Shown here: in pieces, positions 1-10,878 of the stretch | Position numbering within the stretch: position 1 is the first letter of the stretch | How the letters are laid out: every line of letters begins with the position of its first letter | Translations under genes and position numbers: made by a program | Notes under the pieces: model-generated | Databases searched by the model: none | What the model saw: only the letters and a program-made list of their open reading frames with translations | Told to the model about the DNA's origin: nothing | NCBI RefSeq assembly: GCF_947179515.1 | Contig: NC_067492.1 | Span: 16,146,916 to 16,210,915, forward strand | Direction of reading: 5' to 3' | Origin: Apodemus sylvaticus | Lineage: Eukaryota > Chordata > Mammalia > Rodentia > Muridae | DNA: 64,000 nt

Positions 1-649
1 TTTACATTTCAAATGATTTCCCCTTTTCTAGCCCCCCCCCCCCACTCCCCGAAAGTCCCGTAAGCCCCCTTCTCTTCCCCTGTCCTCCCTCCCACCCCTT
101 CCCAGTTCCCCGTTCTGGTTTTGCCAAATACTGTTTCACTGAGTCTTTCCAGAACCAGGGACCACTCCTGCTTTCTTCTTGTATCTCATTTGATGTGTGG
201 ATTATGTTTTGGGTATTCCAGTTTTCTAGGTTAATAACCACTTATTAGTGAGTGCATACCATGATTCACCTTTTGAGTCTGGGTTACCTCACTTAGTATG
301 ATGTTCTCTAGCTCCATCCATTTGCCTAAGAATTTCATGAATTCATTGTTTCTAATGGCTGAATAGTACTCCATTGTGTAGATATACCACATTTTTTGTA
401 TCCACTCTTCTGTTGAGGGATACCTGGGTTCTTTCCAGCATCTGGCAATTATAAATAGGGCTGCTATGAACATAGTAGAGCATGTATCCTTATTACATGG
501 TGGGGAATCCTCTGGGTATATGCCCAGGAGTGGTATAGCAGGATCTTCTGGAAGTGAGGTGCCCAGTTTTCGGAGGAACCGCCAGACTGCTTTCCAGAGT
601 GGTTGTACCAATTTGCAACCCCACCAGCAGTGGAGGAGTGTTCCTCTTT
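1..649 (-). mobile_element. L1 3' end, 5'-truncated, cut by window edge
   Basis: Minus-strand L1 3' UTR (C-rich on the + strand, including a run of about 14 C at 33-46) followed by the C-terminal ORF2 remnant at 231-649. The encoded remnant has the cysteine/histidine-rich segment and the IYTMEYYSAIRNNEF block seen in the full-length copies here. Similarity to L1-A and L1-C stops after the + strand motif TTCCTCTTT at about 649, so the copy is 5'-truncated. Its poly(A) end lies outside the window, so the target-site duplication cannot be tested. It shares diagnostic variants with the element at 63,733-64,000. Confidence 0.93.
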
Positions 650-2135
650 TGGGAGAGCTCATTCTTATAGAGCCCTCAATGTCATGTATGATTTCTCCTC
701 TTCAATAATATGAAGCACTTTTGTTCATGTGATATTATAGCTTGATTCTGACAAATACCATATAGTTTCATGTTGGACATTGGGTCCTCAGCCAATGGCA
801 TAATTTTGGGAGGCTCTAGAAACTTTAGGAGGGTATGGTAGGTAGGTAACTGAGGGAGAAACTCTGGTCCCCAAGTCCCTCCTTGTCTGTTTCCTGACCT
901 ATGAAAGCCTTCTCCTGCACATGCTCCCAGCAGGGTATTCTGCTCAAGCACCTGAGGAGTGAACACCCTGAAACCCTGAGCAGAGTAAACTTCCTCCTTT
1001 TCTATTTCTCAGTTATAACAGCCAAAGCTATACAGTACACACAGGCACCATTTCATCTATTTCTATAAGTCGTCTTCCTGTCATCAAATGAAAGCAAGCT
1101 GAAGCTGTCTTCTTTTAATGACATAACTTTTTCCAGGTGGGCTCTTCCTGAAGTTGTCACTTTAAGCATTTGAAAAAAAAATTAGGGGAAATCTAGTCAA
1201 TCAAGAAGCAGATGGGTGTGTTCATTTTAAGTGCTTTCAAAAAGGTGACATAGGCATCTGCTTAGCAACCCCAAAGCATCCTTTCAGAAGGCTTGGCTCA
1301 CGGAAACTAATCTTGACCCTCTCTGTTCCCACTGGCAAACATTTCGTTCTTCTGATGAAGTATAACAACTAGAGAGGTTTTCTTCTAATGCCACCCCACC
1401 TCCCTCCGAACTCAAATCAGGTAGGGATTTGCAAGGAGCAGTCTTAGTTCTATATTATCAGAGTGGATATTTTCCTGTATCATACAGTATATTTTAATTA
1501 GAGTCAGAATGCTCTGTAAGATGGAGCAAACTGTGTTCCATTTGAAGAATTAAAGAATCACTCAGGCTTGCCAGCGTGATCTGAAATTCTAATTCAAGTT
1601 CTGCTCTGAATGCCAGCTGCTCGGAGCTCTTATTGTCCATCAAATACCACCTGGAAGTATTTATCACAACAGAAGGAGGAAGCCTCTCATATCTTTTTGG
1701 ACAGATACTTTTATTAAAATTGGCTTCTTTTGATATTGCTCACACTTATAATGAACAGAATCGTTGGTTGGGTTTAAACGCTAATCAGAAATCAGGGCTG
1801 ATTACAGAGTTTTAGGGATTACATAGAAGACAAAACCCTCAAAAGATTTTGCTTGAGTGGTAAATCAATTTTTGAAGCACCAGTGAGAAATTCAGAAGCA
1901 GTAGAGGTTTGGCAAAACAGTCCTATTTGTCACCCATCTCAAAAAAAAAAAAGTTCTAAACTATTTTACTCGTTCTGGAAGAATAACTAGTTGATTTGGG
2001 CCAAGAAGTCCTTAGCAAACTGGCCAAAGCAAGTCGAAGAAGCAATCAGCGTATTAAAGCTTGGCAGGTGAAACCTCTGCTTCTTGTGGTTTTTATCTTC
2101 TATGTTCCAACAGTTAAGCACCAGTGTGTTTAGAC
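650..2135. other. Unique intergenic or intronic sequence
   Basis: No gene, RNA or recognisable repeat is seen. Frames are short and there is no splice-flanked conserved frame that I can support. Confidence 0.5.
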
Positions 2136-2137
2136 TT

Positions 2138-2545
2138 GGGGGGATGACCCGGTTGTGTGCTGTTTGCCTTCCAAGCATGAGAACCCAAGCTGTTTCCTGA
2201 ACCCACATAAAAACAAAAAGCAAAAGCAAAAAAACACTAACAAAACACACAAGCAAACAAAGCCAGCCAGGTGTGGTGACTCCTGCTTACGATCGATCCC
2301 CATGCTGGGGAGGTGGAAACGGGCAGATTCCTGGGGCTTCCTGGCCAGGCTGTCTGTCCAACTTAGTGGGCTCTCAAGCCAGTGAGAGACGCTGTTCAAT
2401 AAGCAAGGTAGATGGCATGCAAGGAAGTCAGCTAAAGCTGTCTTCAGGCCTGTTACATATGTGTACACCTGTACCAACACACATAAACATGCACCCATAC
2501 CACCACACACACACATGCACATGTGAAGCTGACATGTTTCAAATG
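2138..2545 (+). mobile_element. B4-type SINE (ID-like half plus B1-like half)
   Basis: An ID-like half (AAGCATGAGAACC...AACCCACATAAAAA, about 2175-2215) is followed by an A-rich linker and a B1-like half starting CCAGGTGTGGTGACTCCTGC at about 2266. The B1 half continues through AGTGAGAGACGCTGTTCAATA and into a CA-rich tail. This order fits the dimeric B4 family. Diverged. Confidence 0.65.
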
Positions 2546-2622
2546 ATGAATAAAATGAAGTCTGAAGTCTGGAAGCTTTAGAAATTTCCAGAAATGTCTT
2601 ATTTTCTTAAGAATATCTATTC

Positions 2623-3353
2623 CTTGGCTAAGGTAAAAAACTCAGGAGACAGCAGGTGTTGGCAAGGATGTGGAGAAAGAGGAACACTCCTCCACTGCTG
2701 GTGGGGCTGTAAGATGGTACAACCACTTTGGAAATCAGTCTGGCGGTTCCTCAGAAAACTGGACATGACACTTCCGGAGGACCCTGCTATATCTCTCCTG
2801 GGCATATACCCAAAGGATTCCCTGGCATGCAATAAAGATACATGCTCCATTATGTTCATAGCAGCCTTGTTTATAATAGCCAGAAGCTGGAAAGAACCCA
2901 GATGTCCCTCAAAGGAGAAATGGATACAGAAAATGTGGTATATTTACACAATGGAATACTACTCAGCAATTAGAAACAATGAATTCACAAAATTTTTAGG
3001 CAGATGGCTTGATCTGGAAAATATCAGCCTAAGTGAGGTAACCCAATCACAAAAGAATACACATGGAATGCAATCTCTGATAAGTGGATATTAATTAGCC
3101 CAGAAGCCCTGAATACCCAAGGCACAAATCACATAACAAATGACTCCCATGAAGAAGTATGGAGAGGGTCCTGATCCTGGAAAGGATTGACCTAGCATTG
3201 GAGGGGAATATAAGGACAGAGAAAAAGGAGGGAGGTGATTGGAGAATGAATGGAGAGAAGAAGGTTTATGGGGCATAAGGGGAGGGGGAATCTGGGAAAG
3301 GGGAAATCATTTGAATGTAAACAAAGAATATAGAAAATAAAAATATTAAAAAG
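2623..3353 (+). mobile_element. 5'-truncated L1 insertion with target-site duplication
   Basis: Plus-strand L1 3' end. ORF2 C-terminal codons run open to a TAA at 3092-3094, then a 3' UTR and an A-rich tail (AATAAAAATATTAAAAAG). It is flanked by a perfect 13-bp repeat AGAATATCTATTC at 2610-2622 and 3354-3366, read as the target-site duplication. The left site TT/AAGA fits L1 endonuclease preference. This is the only copy of the C-rich 3' UTR L1 group on the plus strand. It differs from L1-A and L1-C at many positions, so it is an older lineage. Confidence 0.93.
2626..3094 (+). pseudogene. L1 ORF2 C-terminal fragment
   Basis: About 155 codons of the ORF2 C-terminus, including the Cys/His-rich segment (CWQGCGERGTLLHCWWGC) and the terminal SLISGY. 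It lacks the endonuclease and reverse transcriptase, so it cannot act. Its reading frame happens to have stayed open and begins in flanking DNA upstream of the truncation point. Confidence 0.9.
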
Positions 3354-3497
3354 AGAATATCTATTCTTCTATTTAACATAGATTTGAGGTTATGGAAATC
3401 AAGGAATGAGTAAAATTTTTGTAACCTATTGCAAGATCAAAATGATTGAAGTAATTTTTTTCTGGTATTCCAAATTACCTGTAACCCACACTTCTCT

Positions 3498-3854
3498 TTT
3501 TCCCTTCCCTTCCCTTCCCTCCTTTCTTCTTCCCTCCTTTCCTTCTTTCCTCCTTTCCTTCCTTCTGCACTTTCTTCCTCCCCTTCCTTCCTTCCTTCTT
3601 TCCTTCCTTCTGCACTTTCTTCCTCCCCTTCCTTCCTTCCTTCTTTCCTTCCTTCTGCACTTTCTTCCTCCCCTTCCTTCCTTCCTTCCTTCCTTCCTTC
3701 CTTCCTTCCTTCCTTCCTTCCTTCCTTCCTTTCTTCCTTTCCTCCTTCCTTCCTCCCTTCCTCCCTTCCTTCCTCCCCTCCTTCTTTCCTTCCTTCCTTC
3801 CTTCCTTCCTTCCTTCCTTCCTTCCTTCCTTCCTTCCTTCCTTCCTTCCTTCCT
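3498..3854. repeat. TTCC satellite with internal 45-bp minisatellite
   Basis: Long polypyrimidine tract built on TTCC. Within it a 45-bp unit carrying CTGCACTTTCTTCCTCCCC repeats at 3565, 3610 and 3655. The rest is pure or near-pure TTCC up to 3854. The open frames across it (Pro/Ser/Phe/Leu or Lys/Glu/Gly repeats) are low-complexity artefacts. Confidence 0.95.
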
Positions 3855-3859
3855 GCCAA

Positions 3860-4010
3860 AGTATTTGTTGGCTGTCTATTAAATATCAGGCACTCCTCCA
3901 GGCATTTGGGAAATGCTAGTGAACAGGACAGACAGGTAGCATCTTTCTCCTAGAGCTGTATGTATAGTGGACTAAGAAAAAGCAGAGAACAACTATACTA
4001 ATTACAACGC
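3860..4010 (+). repeat. Ancient L2/MIR-like fragment
   Basis: The string ATCAGGCACTCCTCCAGGCATTTGGGAAATGCTAGTGAACAGGACAGACA, read in pieces, resembles the conserved 3' core of old mammalian L2 elements (CAGGCACT...GTGAACA.GACAGACA). Identification is from memory of the consensus only. Confidence 0.5.
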
Positions 4011-4067
4011 ACAGATAATTCGTGGCTGCTCACTCCAAGAATAGGGAAGTGGTGACTTTCTTCTCTC

Positions 4068-4117
4068 CAGGTGAACACTGTCACACCTGGCCCAGGTGAG
4101 CATTGTCACACCTGGCC
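4068..4117. repeat. 25-bp direct duplication with four CAGGTG/CACCTG E-boxes
   Basis: Two adjacent 25-bp units (4068-4092 and 4093-4117) differ at two positions. Each starts with CAGGTG and ends with CACCTGGCC, so each is an imperfect inverted repeat. The block holds four E-box sites in 50 bp. Such sites are bound by E-proteins, Snail and ZEB factors; function here is only inferred. Confidence 0.7.
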
Positions 4118-5290
4118 TGTCTGCTTTCCAAGTTCAAACCACTTATTTCTTGTCTCATAGCAACAGAGAACTCTCCTCCCACTTCCCAGTAAAGGTAGTT
4201 AGCAAAGAACCACATGGTTTTGTTTAGGTTTTCTGTTTGTTTCTTTCCTCATAGGCTCGCACTTTATAAAGATAGAAAGCTGTAGCTGGGTATTGATTAC
4301 GCCAATATCCCTATTCTGTAAGTTGTAATAAAGTTATATGAAGTGATAGAAAAGATAAGTTAGCTATTTAGTATTTTCCATGGTGGGATCTCTAAGGATA
4401 GATATTGCTTTCAGACTGGGGAAAGGATGGGTTTGAGACGGTGAGTTCTCCTTCTAGGAAATACCCAAACATAACTCGCATCCAGTGATGAATTCAAAAG
4501 CATCCTCTTCTTCATTCTTCAGTTACGTCTTGGGATCCCTATGTCCCTACTGTCGAGCTTTCCCCTGGATTCACAATGAGCAAACAAACTAGATTAAAAA
4601 CTACTGTTGATGATTTAAAAATTTTACAGACATGGAGAAAAAAATTGGGCAATAGAATAATACAAAAATACCTGGAATGAATGGAAGAAAACCAAGGGGC
4701 ATGGCTAGCGAGGGTCACGTGACTGATGAGAGCAGGTGCTGTCAAGCAAGCCTCTGGGTTCAGTGGACTGCCATGTGAATTCATGCCTAAGAAAAGGGAA
4801 GTAAGTCATCCACGTGGGCTGTGGGGACAAGGTCTTTACAGAGGACGCAGCAAAGACGTAACAGGCCTCCGTATGTTTCACAAACTGCAGTGAGCCATTG
4901 AGTGACAGGCTGGTAGCAGAAGGAGTGGCTGAGAAGACACTGTTAAGGAAGCCGTTGACATCCAAAGGCTGGATTAAAGGGAAACAAGATGTTACACCAA
5001 TGCAGTTAAAATACTAAAAGTACTTTGGTTAGGCTGGGACAAAAGGAAGATTAGTTAAATGCAAGAATCTCCCAAGTCCTCTCTTCTATTCAGGACCCTT
5101 CTCCTCAGAGAGAGATAAAGCATGTCTTTGCTCTCTACTGTGTTTTGTTCTAGTGGCTGCCTTCAGGTAATTAACAAATATGCTTTCCAGGCCATTTCTT
5201 GATTTATCAAGTTCATATCGGATCTATTGATTTTTCTCCAACAGTGGCACACCAGGCAAAATAATGGCTCTCCAAAGCGATCCACGTCTG
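4118..5290. other. Unique sequence, no gene seen
   Basis: AT-moderate unique DNA. No conserved frame, SINE or LINE segment could be supported. Confidence 0.45.
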
Positions 5291-5296
5291 TGCCTG

Positions 5297-5535
5297 GCGG
5301 AGATGGCTCAGTTAGTAAAGCAGTTGCTGAGCAAACCCCAGGACCTGAGTTTGGATCTCTGCACTTATGTATAGTTTCAGGGAAGATGTTGTATATGTGT
5401 GTAATTCCAGCCCACCTCCTCAGTGGAGGCAGGCAGGCAGGCAGGCTTCTAGGGTTCTAGGTTTAGTGTGAGATCATGTCTCAAAAATAAGGTGGAGAAT
5501 GACTGAGGAAGACAGGCAGTGTTGATGTATGGTTT
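5297..5535 (+). mobile_element. B4-type SINE
   Basis: The ID-like half has GGAGATGGCTCAGTTAGTAA and GGACCTGAGTTTGGATCTC. The B1-like half has TAATTCCAGCCC...GGAGGCAGG and AGATCATGTCTCAAAAATAA, followed by AGGTGGAGAATGACTGAGGAAGACA, the usual B4 tail. It leads directly into the CA/GA microsatellite. Confidence 0.75.

Positions 5536-5540
<5 letters not shown>

Positions 5541-5632
<92 letters not shown>
5541..5632. repeat. (CA)n(GA)n compound microsatellite
   Basis: About 20 AC dinucleotides followed by about 25 AG dinucleotides, growing from the tail of the upstream B4 SINE. Confidence 0.97.
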
Positions 5633-5634
<2 letters not shown>

Positions 5635-6274
5635 CTTCCTCTTTAGACCCAGAACATCAATGGCTTCCTCATGAAACCAAAGCCAATGACAGTCATGGAG
5701 ATACAATTTCCCTGGCCTTGAAGATGGACGGCAGCTGAACTCCAAGTGCCAGGGAATGTGGTCGTCCGTCTGAAAAGGCAGAAAGGCAAAGATGGATTCT
5801 CCATTAGAGCCTCCAGAAGGAAGGGTGGCGTACAACTTGGTTTCACCCGTTGAAGCTCATTGTAAAGCAGTGAGCCTATAAAACTGCAGAGTAGTGGATC
5901 TGTGTCTTAATTTGCTGGGATTTTGATGGTTAGAGCACAAAAGAAAATTAACTCAAGTAGGTAATAACGAGTTAGCTCAATTCCAAGCATATTTCCTCCG
6001 CATCCAGCACTGTAATAGAAGCCCTAACTAGTTTTAGATTCTTCTCAATTTAGGGCCTTGATGCCACTTTGCTTTTCCTGAATTGTTTTCAATATAATTT
6101 CCTTCACATTCTCTCCCACTGAACACTTTTTATTCAACCATGTCCTTTGGTTTGCTTCCGAAATTATTTTATTTTCTTCAGGAAGGACATTCGTGCACAT
6201 GATTGCATTGAATCACTGGTAGTCCCTTCTCTTAGGTGAGATGCTGGTCTAAAGCTTTGATGTAAAGCACACAT

Positions 6275-6517
6275 TTTAAAAGATAAATTTTATTTGTGTG
6301 CATTTGTCCATGTGCATGTGCGTGTGCATAGGCACTGCGCCCCCACACGCTTGTGAAAGCAGTGACTGGGGAGGCCACAAGGGGGCACCAGATGCTTTGA
6401 AGTTAGTTGTAGTTATAGGAGGCCGTAAGTGACCTGACTTCGGTGCTTGGAGTTGAACTCAGGACTTCTGCAAAGACAGCAAGTATTCTGGACTGCTGAG
6501 CCAGTCTCCAGCCTCTA
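6275..6517 (-). mobile_element. B3-type SINE
   Basis: On the minus strand it reads CTGGAGACTGGCTCAGCAG at its head (about 6515), then a tRNA-like B box (GAGTTCAACTCC), then ATCTGGTGCCCCCTTGTGGCC. It ends in AT-rich TAAAATTTATC near 6285. This order fits B2/B3 SINEs. Confidence 0.75.
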
Positions 6518-6741
6518 CAGCTTTTATTTTCATACTGTTTTCTGTACATTTTCATTCTTACTGCCAGTTCCTCCTCTCCCTGCATTTATAGCATTAATTC
6601 AGCCGTAGCCTTTCTGACACAAGTAGATTATGCCATGCAGCTGTAAAATTCTTACTGCAAATCTCACTTGTTTGAGGGCATGTATTGAGATCTGTGTATA
6701 CCAAGACAGAGTCACTTTATTGTGATTTTTTCTTTTACAAT

Positions 6742-6913
6742 TTATTTATTTAGTTTATATGAGTACACTGTAACTGTCTTCAGCCACACCAGAAGAGGGC
6801 ATCGGATCCTATTACAGATGGTTGTGAGCCAAGAGGTGGTTGCTGGGAATTGAACTCAGAACCTTTGGAAGAGCAGTCAGTTCTCTTAACCACTGAGTCA
6901 TCTCTCTATCCCC
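6742..6913 (-). mobile_element. B2 SINE
   Basis: The minus strand reads GGATAGAGAGATGACTCAGTGGTTAAGAG at the head, GAGTTCAATTCCCAGCAACC in the middle, and ACACCAGAAGAGGGC (as + strand) before a TTTATTTATTTA tail. This is a good match to the tRNA-derived B2 family, with A and B box regions recognisable. Confidence 0.85.
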
Positions 6914-7339
6914 CTGTTGTGTATTCTTAAAATGTGGTATTTTGTTTCCTAAATTTGGCAAGTCTCACCTCCCCATTTTCTCTTGATGGCCATTTAATTT
7001 GTTTCCAATAGAAATAAGGGGTCACATGTTCAGTATCATATACCTATATGCATTTTGATCTTTGTCAGATATGGCTACCACACTGTCTGGAATGCTTGAA
7101 TCAGATGACCTCAGAAAGCAGTGTCAAGCCTCAGAGACATGTTACAAAAACCCTGTGGTGTGTCCTTATTCTTATGTTACGGATCACTGATCTTCCAGCC
7201 TCTCTCTAGCCTGCTTTGCCTTTGTGTTTTATTTTTCTGTGAAATGTATATTCTCTGCTTATTTGTAAATATTAATGTTGAATCACCATGACTATGACCA
7301 AAGTACTCAGGAACAACCAAAAGTAAAGGTGTGAAATAT

Positions 7340-7431
7340 TTATTTTCTCATTATTTCAGAATAGAGAAGTCAGCTTTTTCTTTGGTGAGGAGGGTGTAGC
7401 GGTAGGAGAACAGTTCACAGCATGGGCTGCC

Positions 7432-7510
<79 letters not shown>

Positions 7511-7770
7511 AGAGACAGGGACAGAGACAGACAACCAGAGACAGAGACAGGCAGAGAGATAATATGATCAGGACATGTGGCCAGAATATAACTTCTCAAA
7601 GCCCACTCTGCACCAGACTCCCTTCACCAAGGATGTACCTCCTAAAGGTGCATCTTCCAAGACCTTGCATTCAAGACCTCTTCCAAGAAGCACTATTAAC
7701 TTAGGAGACCAAGTATTCAAATACATGAGCCTATTACATGCCTCAGGTGACCTATTTCCTCCAGCCTGGC
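7340..7770 (+). repeat. Diverged rodent interspersed repeat interrupted by (AG)n
   Basis: The blocks AAAGCCCACTCTGCACC, CTAAAGGTGCATCTTCC and CAAGTATTCAAATACATGAGCCTA match the later half of the repeat at 7925-8270. A pure (AG)n tract of about 70 bp lies at 7433-7505. I recognise the family as very common in muroid rodents but cannot name it securely; an LTR of MaLR type is one possibility. Confidence 0.45.
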
Positions 7771-7924
7771 CCCAGCCTTACCTTTTATGACCTTCTGATA
7801 CTGTCATCATATTATGAACTCATCCAGAGATTAATCTATCCATTTGTATCAGAGTCCTCAAGCACTAGGTATTGGAAATCCCTTCACCAACACAACCAAC
7901 AGTGGATCATACTAATCTCCTAGT

Positions 7925-8272
7925 CACAGTTCTATTGCTGTGAAGAGACCCCATGACCAAGGCAACTCTTATAAAAGGAAGCATTTACAGTATCAGAGAG
8001 TCCATTATCCTCGTAGTGGGGGGATGGTAGTGGAGAAGTAGCTGAGTGTTCTGCATCCTGATCCGTGGGTAGCAGAAAGAGAGGGAGAAACTGACTGAGC
8101 TTGGAATGGGCTTTTGAATCCCCAAAGCCCATTCCTAGAGACATACTTCCTCCAATGAGGCCACAGCTTCTAATCCTATCAAAGAGTGCTTAAACAATTC
8201 CCAGTGACTAAACATTCAAATACATGAATCTATGGGGGCGGGGCATTCTTGGTCAAATCATCACAGTGTTTC
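7925..8272 (+). repeat. Rodent interspersed repeat (unnamed family, LTR-like)
   Basis: Starts CACAGTTCTATTGCTGTGAAG and continues through CATGACCAAGGCAACTC, AAAGCCCATTCC, CTTCCTCCAATGAGGCCACA and CATTCAAATACATGAATC to TCATCACAG. Related copies lie at 7340-7770 and 58,010-58,405, and possibly 62,487-62,760. The exact family name is uncertain. Confidence 0.55.
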
Positions 8273-8705
8273 TTAACTCAGGTTGATAAATGAAATTTGG
8301 TCAAGTGTTGGGTCCATGTCCACTCCGTTGCTGGGCATAGCCTTTTGGGGAGGTGGAATGCGGGGCGGGGAGTTGGACTGTGTTTATCCCACTGCTGCTG
8401 GGTGAGTGCTGAGCTACTGGGAAGTATTCTGGGGACTGGGAAAGTCTGAAATGTGGGAAAACTGGAGCTGGCTTGGGAGTCCCTGGGCCTGTGCCATAGC
8501 CAGGGTTCAGGGGGGTTCTCTCTTTCTGGGACATCCAGGCACCACTGGTAGTTTCAGAAGTGCTGAGAAAGAAGTCAGCCCCCTGAGGGCAGGGAAAGGG
8601 TCTAGCCCCAGGCTGTGGGCTTGTCCTATTGGTGATTGGTCCTTAGCTTGGCAGAGGCTCAGTGGGAGTTGTGGTTGTGAGCACAGAGAGGACTTCATGA
8701 GCATA

Positions 8706-8770
8706 GAGAAGGCATTTAACTACAGAGCCCTGGAGAATTAAGCCAGGGCTCTGTAGTTGAAAGCCTTCTC
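8706..8770. repeat. 28-bp inverted repeat with 9-nt loop
   Basis: The left arm 8706-8733 (GAGAAGGCATTTAACTACAG...) pairs with 8743-8770 (...CTGTAGTTGAAAGCCTTCTC). 26 of 28 positions are complementary and the loop is AGAATTAAG. Similarity extends a few bases further outward with small indels (GAGCATAG versus GAGCTATGG). As RNA it would form a stable miRNA-precursor-sized stem. Confidence 0.9.
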
Positions 8771-9010
8771 CATAGCTCCCCATGGTGGATCTTGATGAAG
8801 GAGACAGTCCACGGTTCTAAATGGTTTATTGGTTGTTCCTGAAGGAACATGGATGCATTACGCATACCATACTCACTTCTCAGGGTAGACATGAGATTAA
8901 ATACCTTTTGCAGGGAGGGAGGAATATCTGGGAAGCAAAGCTTATTGGCTAATCCCTCCTGGCCTCTAGGCACCTCATTAGCATGGAGAGCCCTGTTTTG
9001 GGCCTAAATG
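8771..9010 (-). mobile_element. LTR-like segment (solo LTR candidate)
   Basis: Read on the minus strand, signals appear in LTR order. AGCCAATAAG (CCAAT box) lies near 8950-8960, GGTATTTAATC (TATA-like) near 8895-8905, and ACCAATAAACC (poly-A signal) near 8825-8835. No internal retroviral genes are seen. Boundaries are unclear, and the 8706-8770 hairpin abuts the downstream end. Confidence 0.45.
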
Positions 9011-10690
9011 GTCATAGGAAATGATTCTTTTATGTGAGAAGCAGGACGTGTGTTTCAGGCCAGTCGCCTAAGTCTCGGGTATGTGCCCACCAAATCTCTG
9101 TGTCTCAACCTGCTCTACCTTAACCAAACTTCCTGCCATGATTTTACCGTCCAACAACCACACTGTTTTCCATGGTGCTCTTACTATCGCAGCAAAGGCA
9201 TTCTTTATTATATGACATTGCTAATTCTATCATATCCAGGTTTCCCAGTCTTTCCTTCAGATTTACTTAAGAAATCTGTTCTCACCACAGCATCACACAC
9301 TTTAATCTTGTAGTTTCTTCTAAGTCTATGAAGTACCACTTTTCCCACTGGCAGGGTTTATATCGCTGAAATATGTTTTAACATATTGTGTGAGGAATGA
9401 TTCAATTTTTCTCAAGCTGATGAATTTATTTCCCTACACTCTTTGTCATGAATTTAGTCTTCCCTTCAGTTCTATTGATCTTTTTTTTCCCCTATCCTGG
9501 CATCAAATGTACAGTATTTTAATGACTAAAATATTATAAGTTTCTCTCATTTGTTTGATTTCAATATTTTAAAGTTAATTTCAGACCTTCAGTGATATAA
9601 TCATTTATCAACATATATATAATTTGCTCATGATACGCCATGCCATGGAATTTTGCTTGGAACTGCATTCAGTTCTAGATTAATTGAAGCATGCAAATGA
9701 ACTTACACGCTATCTTGATAGTGTTGGGTCTTCTTTCACAAACGTGGAATATTTTTGCATTTATTAAGGTATCTTTATGCCCTTTAATAAAGTTTCAGAA
9801 TGTACTTCATAAATATTTTATGCAATGTTGGTTGTTTTCTAGATATTTTAAAATTAATTTTGCTAGTGTGATTTTTCTCATTATATTTTCTTATTTATTT
9901 CTCTGGCAAGAACTCAAGATGAAGCCTTTCCTAAATTGTAGTGTCTTGACTCTCTAGTGGCAAAAGACAACTGAGCTTCAATTCTACAATGTGCAACATT
10001 ATTTTTTTACTGAAGGCATCTGATATGTCTGATACAAATTAATATAGATTGGAAAATATCATACCTAAAATGTATATGGCCTGTTATCATTTTCAGAGAA
10101 GTAGAGCACCAGGATGTGCCTCTACATCTGATACCTCTTGGCTCACATAAAAATCTAGCTCCAGTTCTGGAGGAGTCTTTACCATTAAAATATGAACAAG
10201 AGGGACTTAAATTTTGTGGTTTCTGAAACTGTTAAAAGTCACACACATGTAAGGGGCCTAGGCTGGCCCTGAAATAACCTTGTAGCTGAGGACAGCATGT
10301 TGGAATGACAGATGTTGCTATCACATGTGGCCAAAAATACAAAATAAACACATAACTCTTATGAGAAGTTAACTCCCTACATAGGAAAGGAAAAAAGTAA
10401 CCATCATTTAAGTCTGTTAGCCTAGAGTTTGGGAGAAGCGTAAGTGATTGCCTAGGATCTTAGCAAGAATAGGAACTATGGAATCACAGAGACAAGACAT
10501 ATGGCAAAGTTAAAGCAAAAAACTAGTAAACTTGGAGCCAGAAATCTGTGGTGTCTGTGATCTGTGCAGACACGGTTCAGTAGCTGAGCAGAATCCACAT
10601 TGATGCTATATGACCCAGAAATCAATCACACCATTATTAGAAACTAACTTGACTTCTCTGGTTTGTTGTTGTTTGTTACTGTTGTTGCTG
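9011..10690. other. Unique AT-rich sequence
   Basis: No gene or assignable repeat. Several frames of 60-90 codons occur but have no start context, codon bias or domain resemblance. Confidence 0.45.
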
Positions 10691-10697
10691 TTGTTTA

Positions 10698-10878
10698 AAT
10701 ACATCCAGAAGGACATGGCTCAGAGGACAAAGACACTTGTTGAATAAGCCTGGTGACCCACATCTGATCCCTAGCAGATAAAGGTGTAAGGAGAGAATGG
10801 ACTTGAAAGAGTTGTCCTCGGCGGTGTGTTACCCTATGTTCGTGCACAGAAGTAATAAATAAAATTGATGAGAATAAA
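10698..10878 (+). mobile_element. B4/RSINE-type SINE
   Basis: Head GGCTCAGAGGACAAAGACACTTG, middle GTGACCCACATCTGATCCCTAG and AGGTGTAAGGAGAGAA, then AAAGAGTTGTCCTC and an AATAAATAAAATT tail. The order matches a rodent tRNA-like SINE of the B3/B4 group. Confidence 0.6.

Noticed and set aside
3406..3882. Long Pro/Ser/Phe/Leu frame and Lys/Glu/Gly frame on the other strand
   Set aside because: Direct translation of the TTCC satellite; low complexity in both strands.
6742..6913. tRNA-like A and B boxes in SINEs
   Set aside because: These belong to tRNA-derived B2/B3 SINEs; no cloverleaf of a functional tRNA can be drawn.
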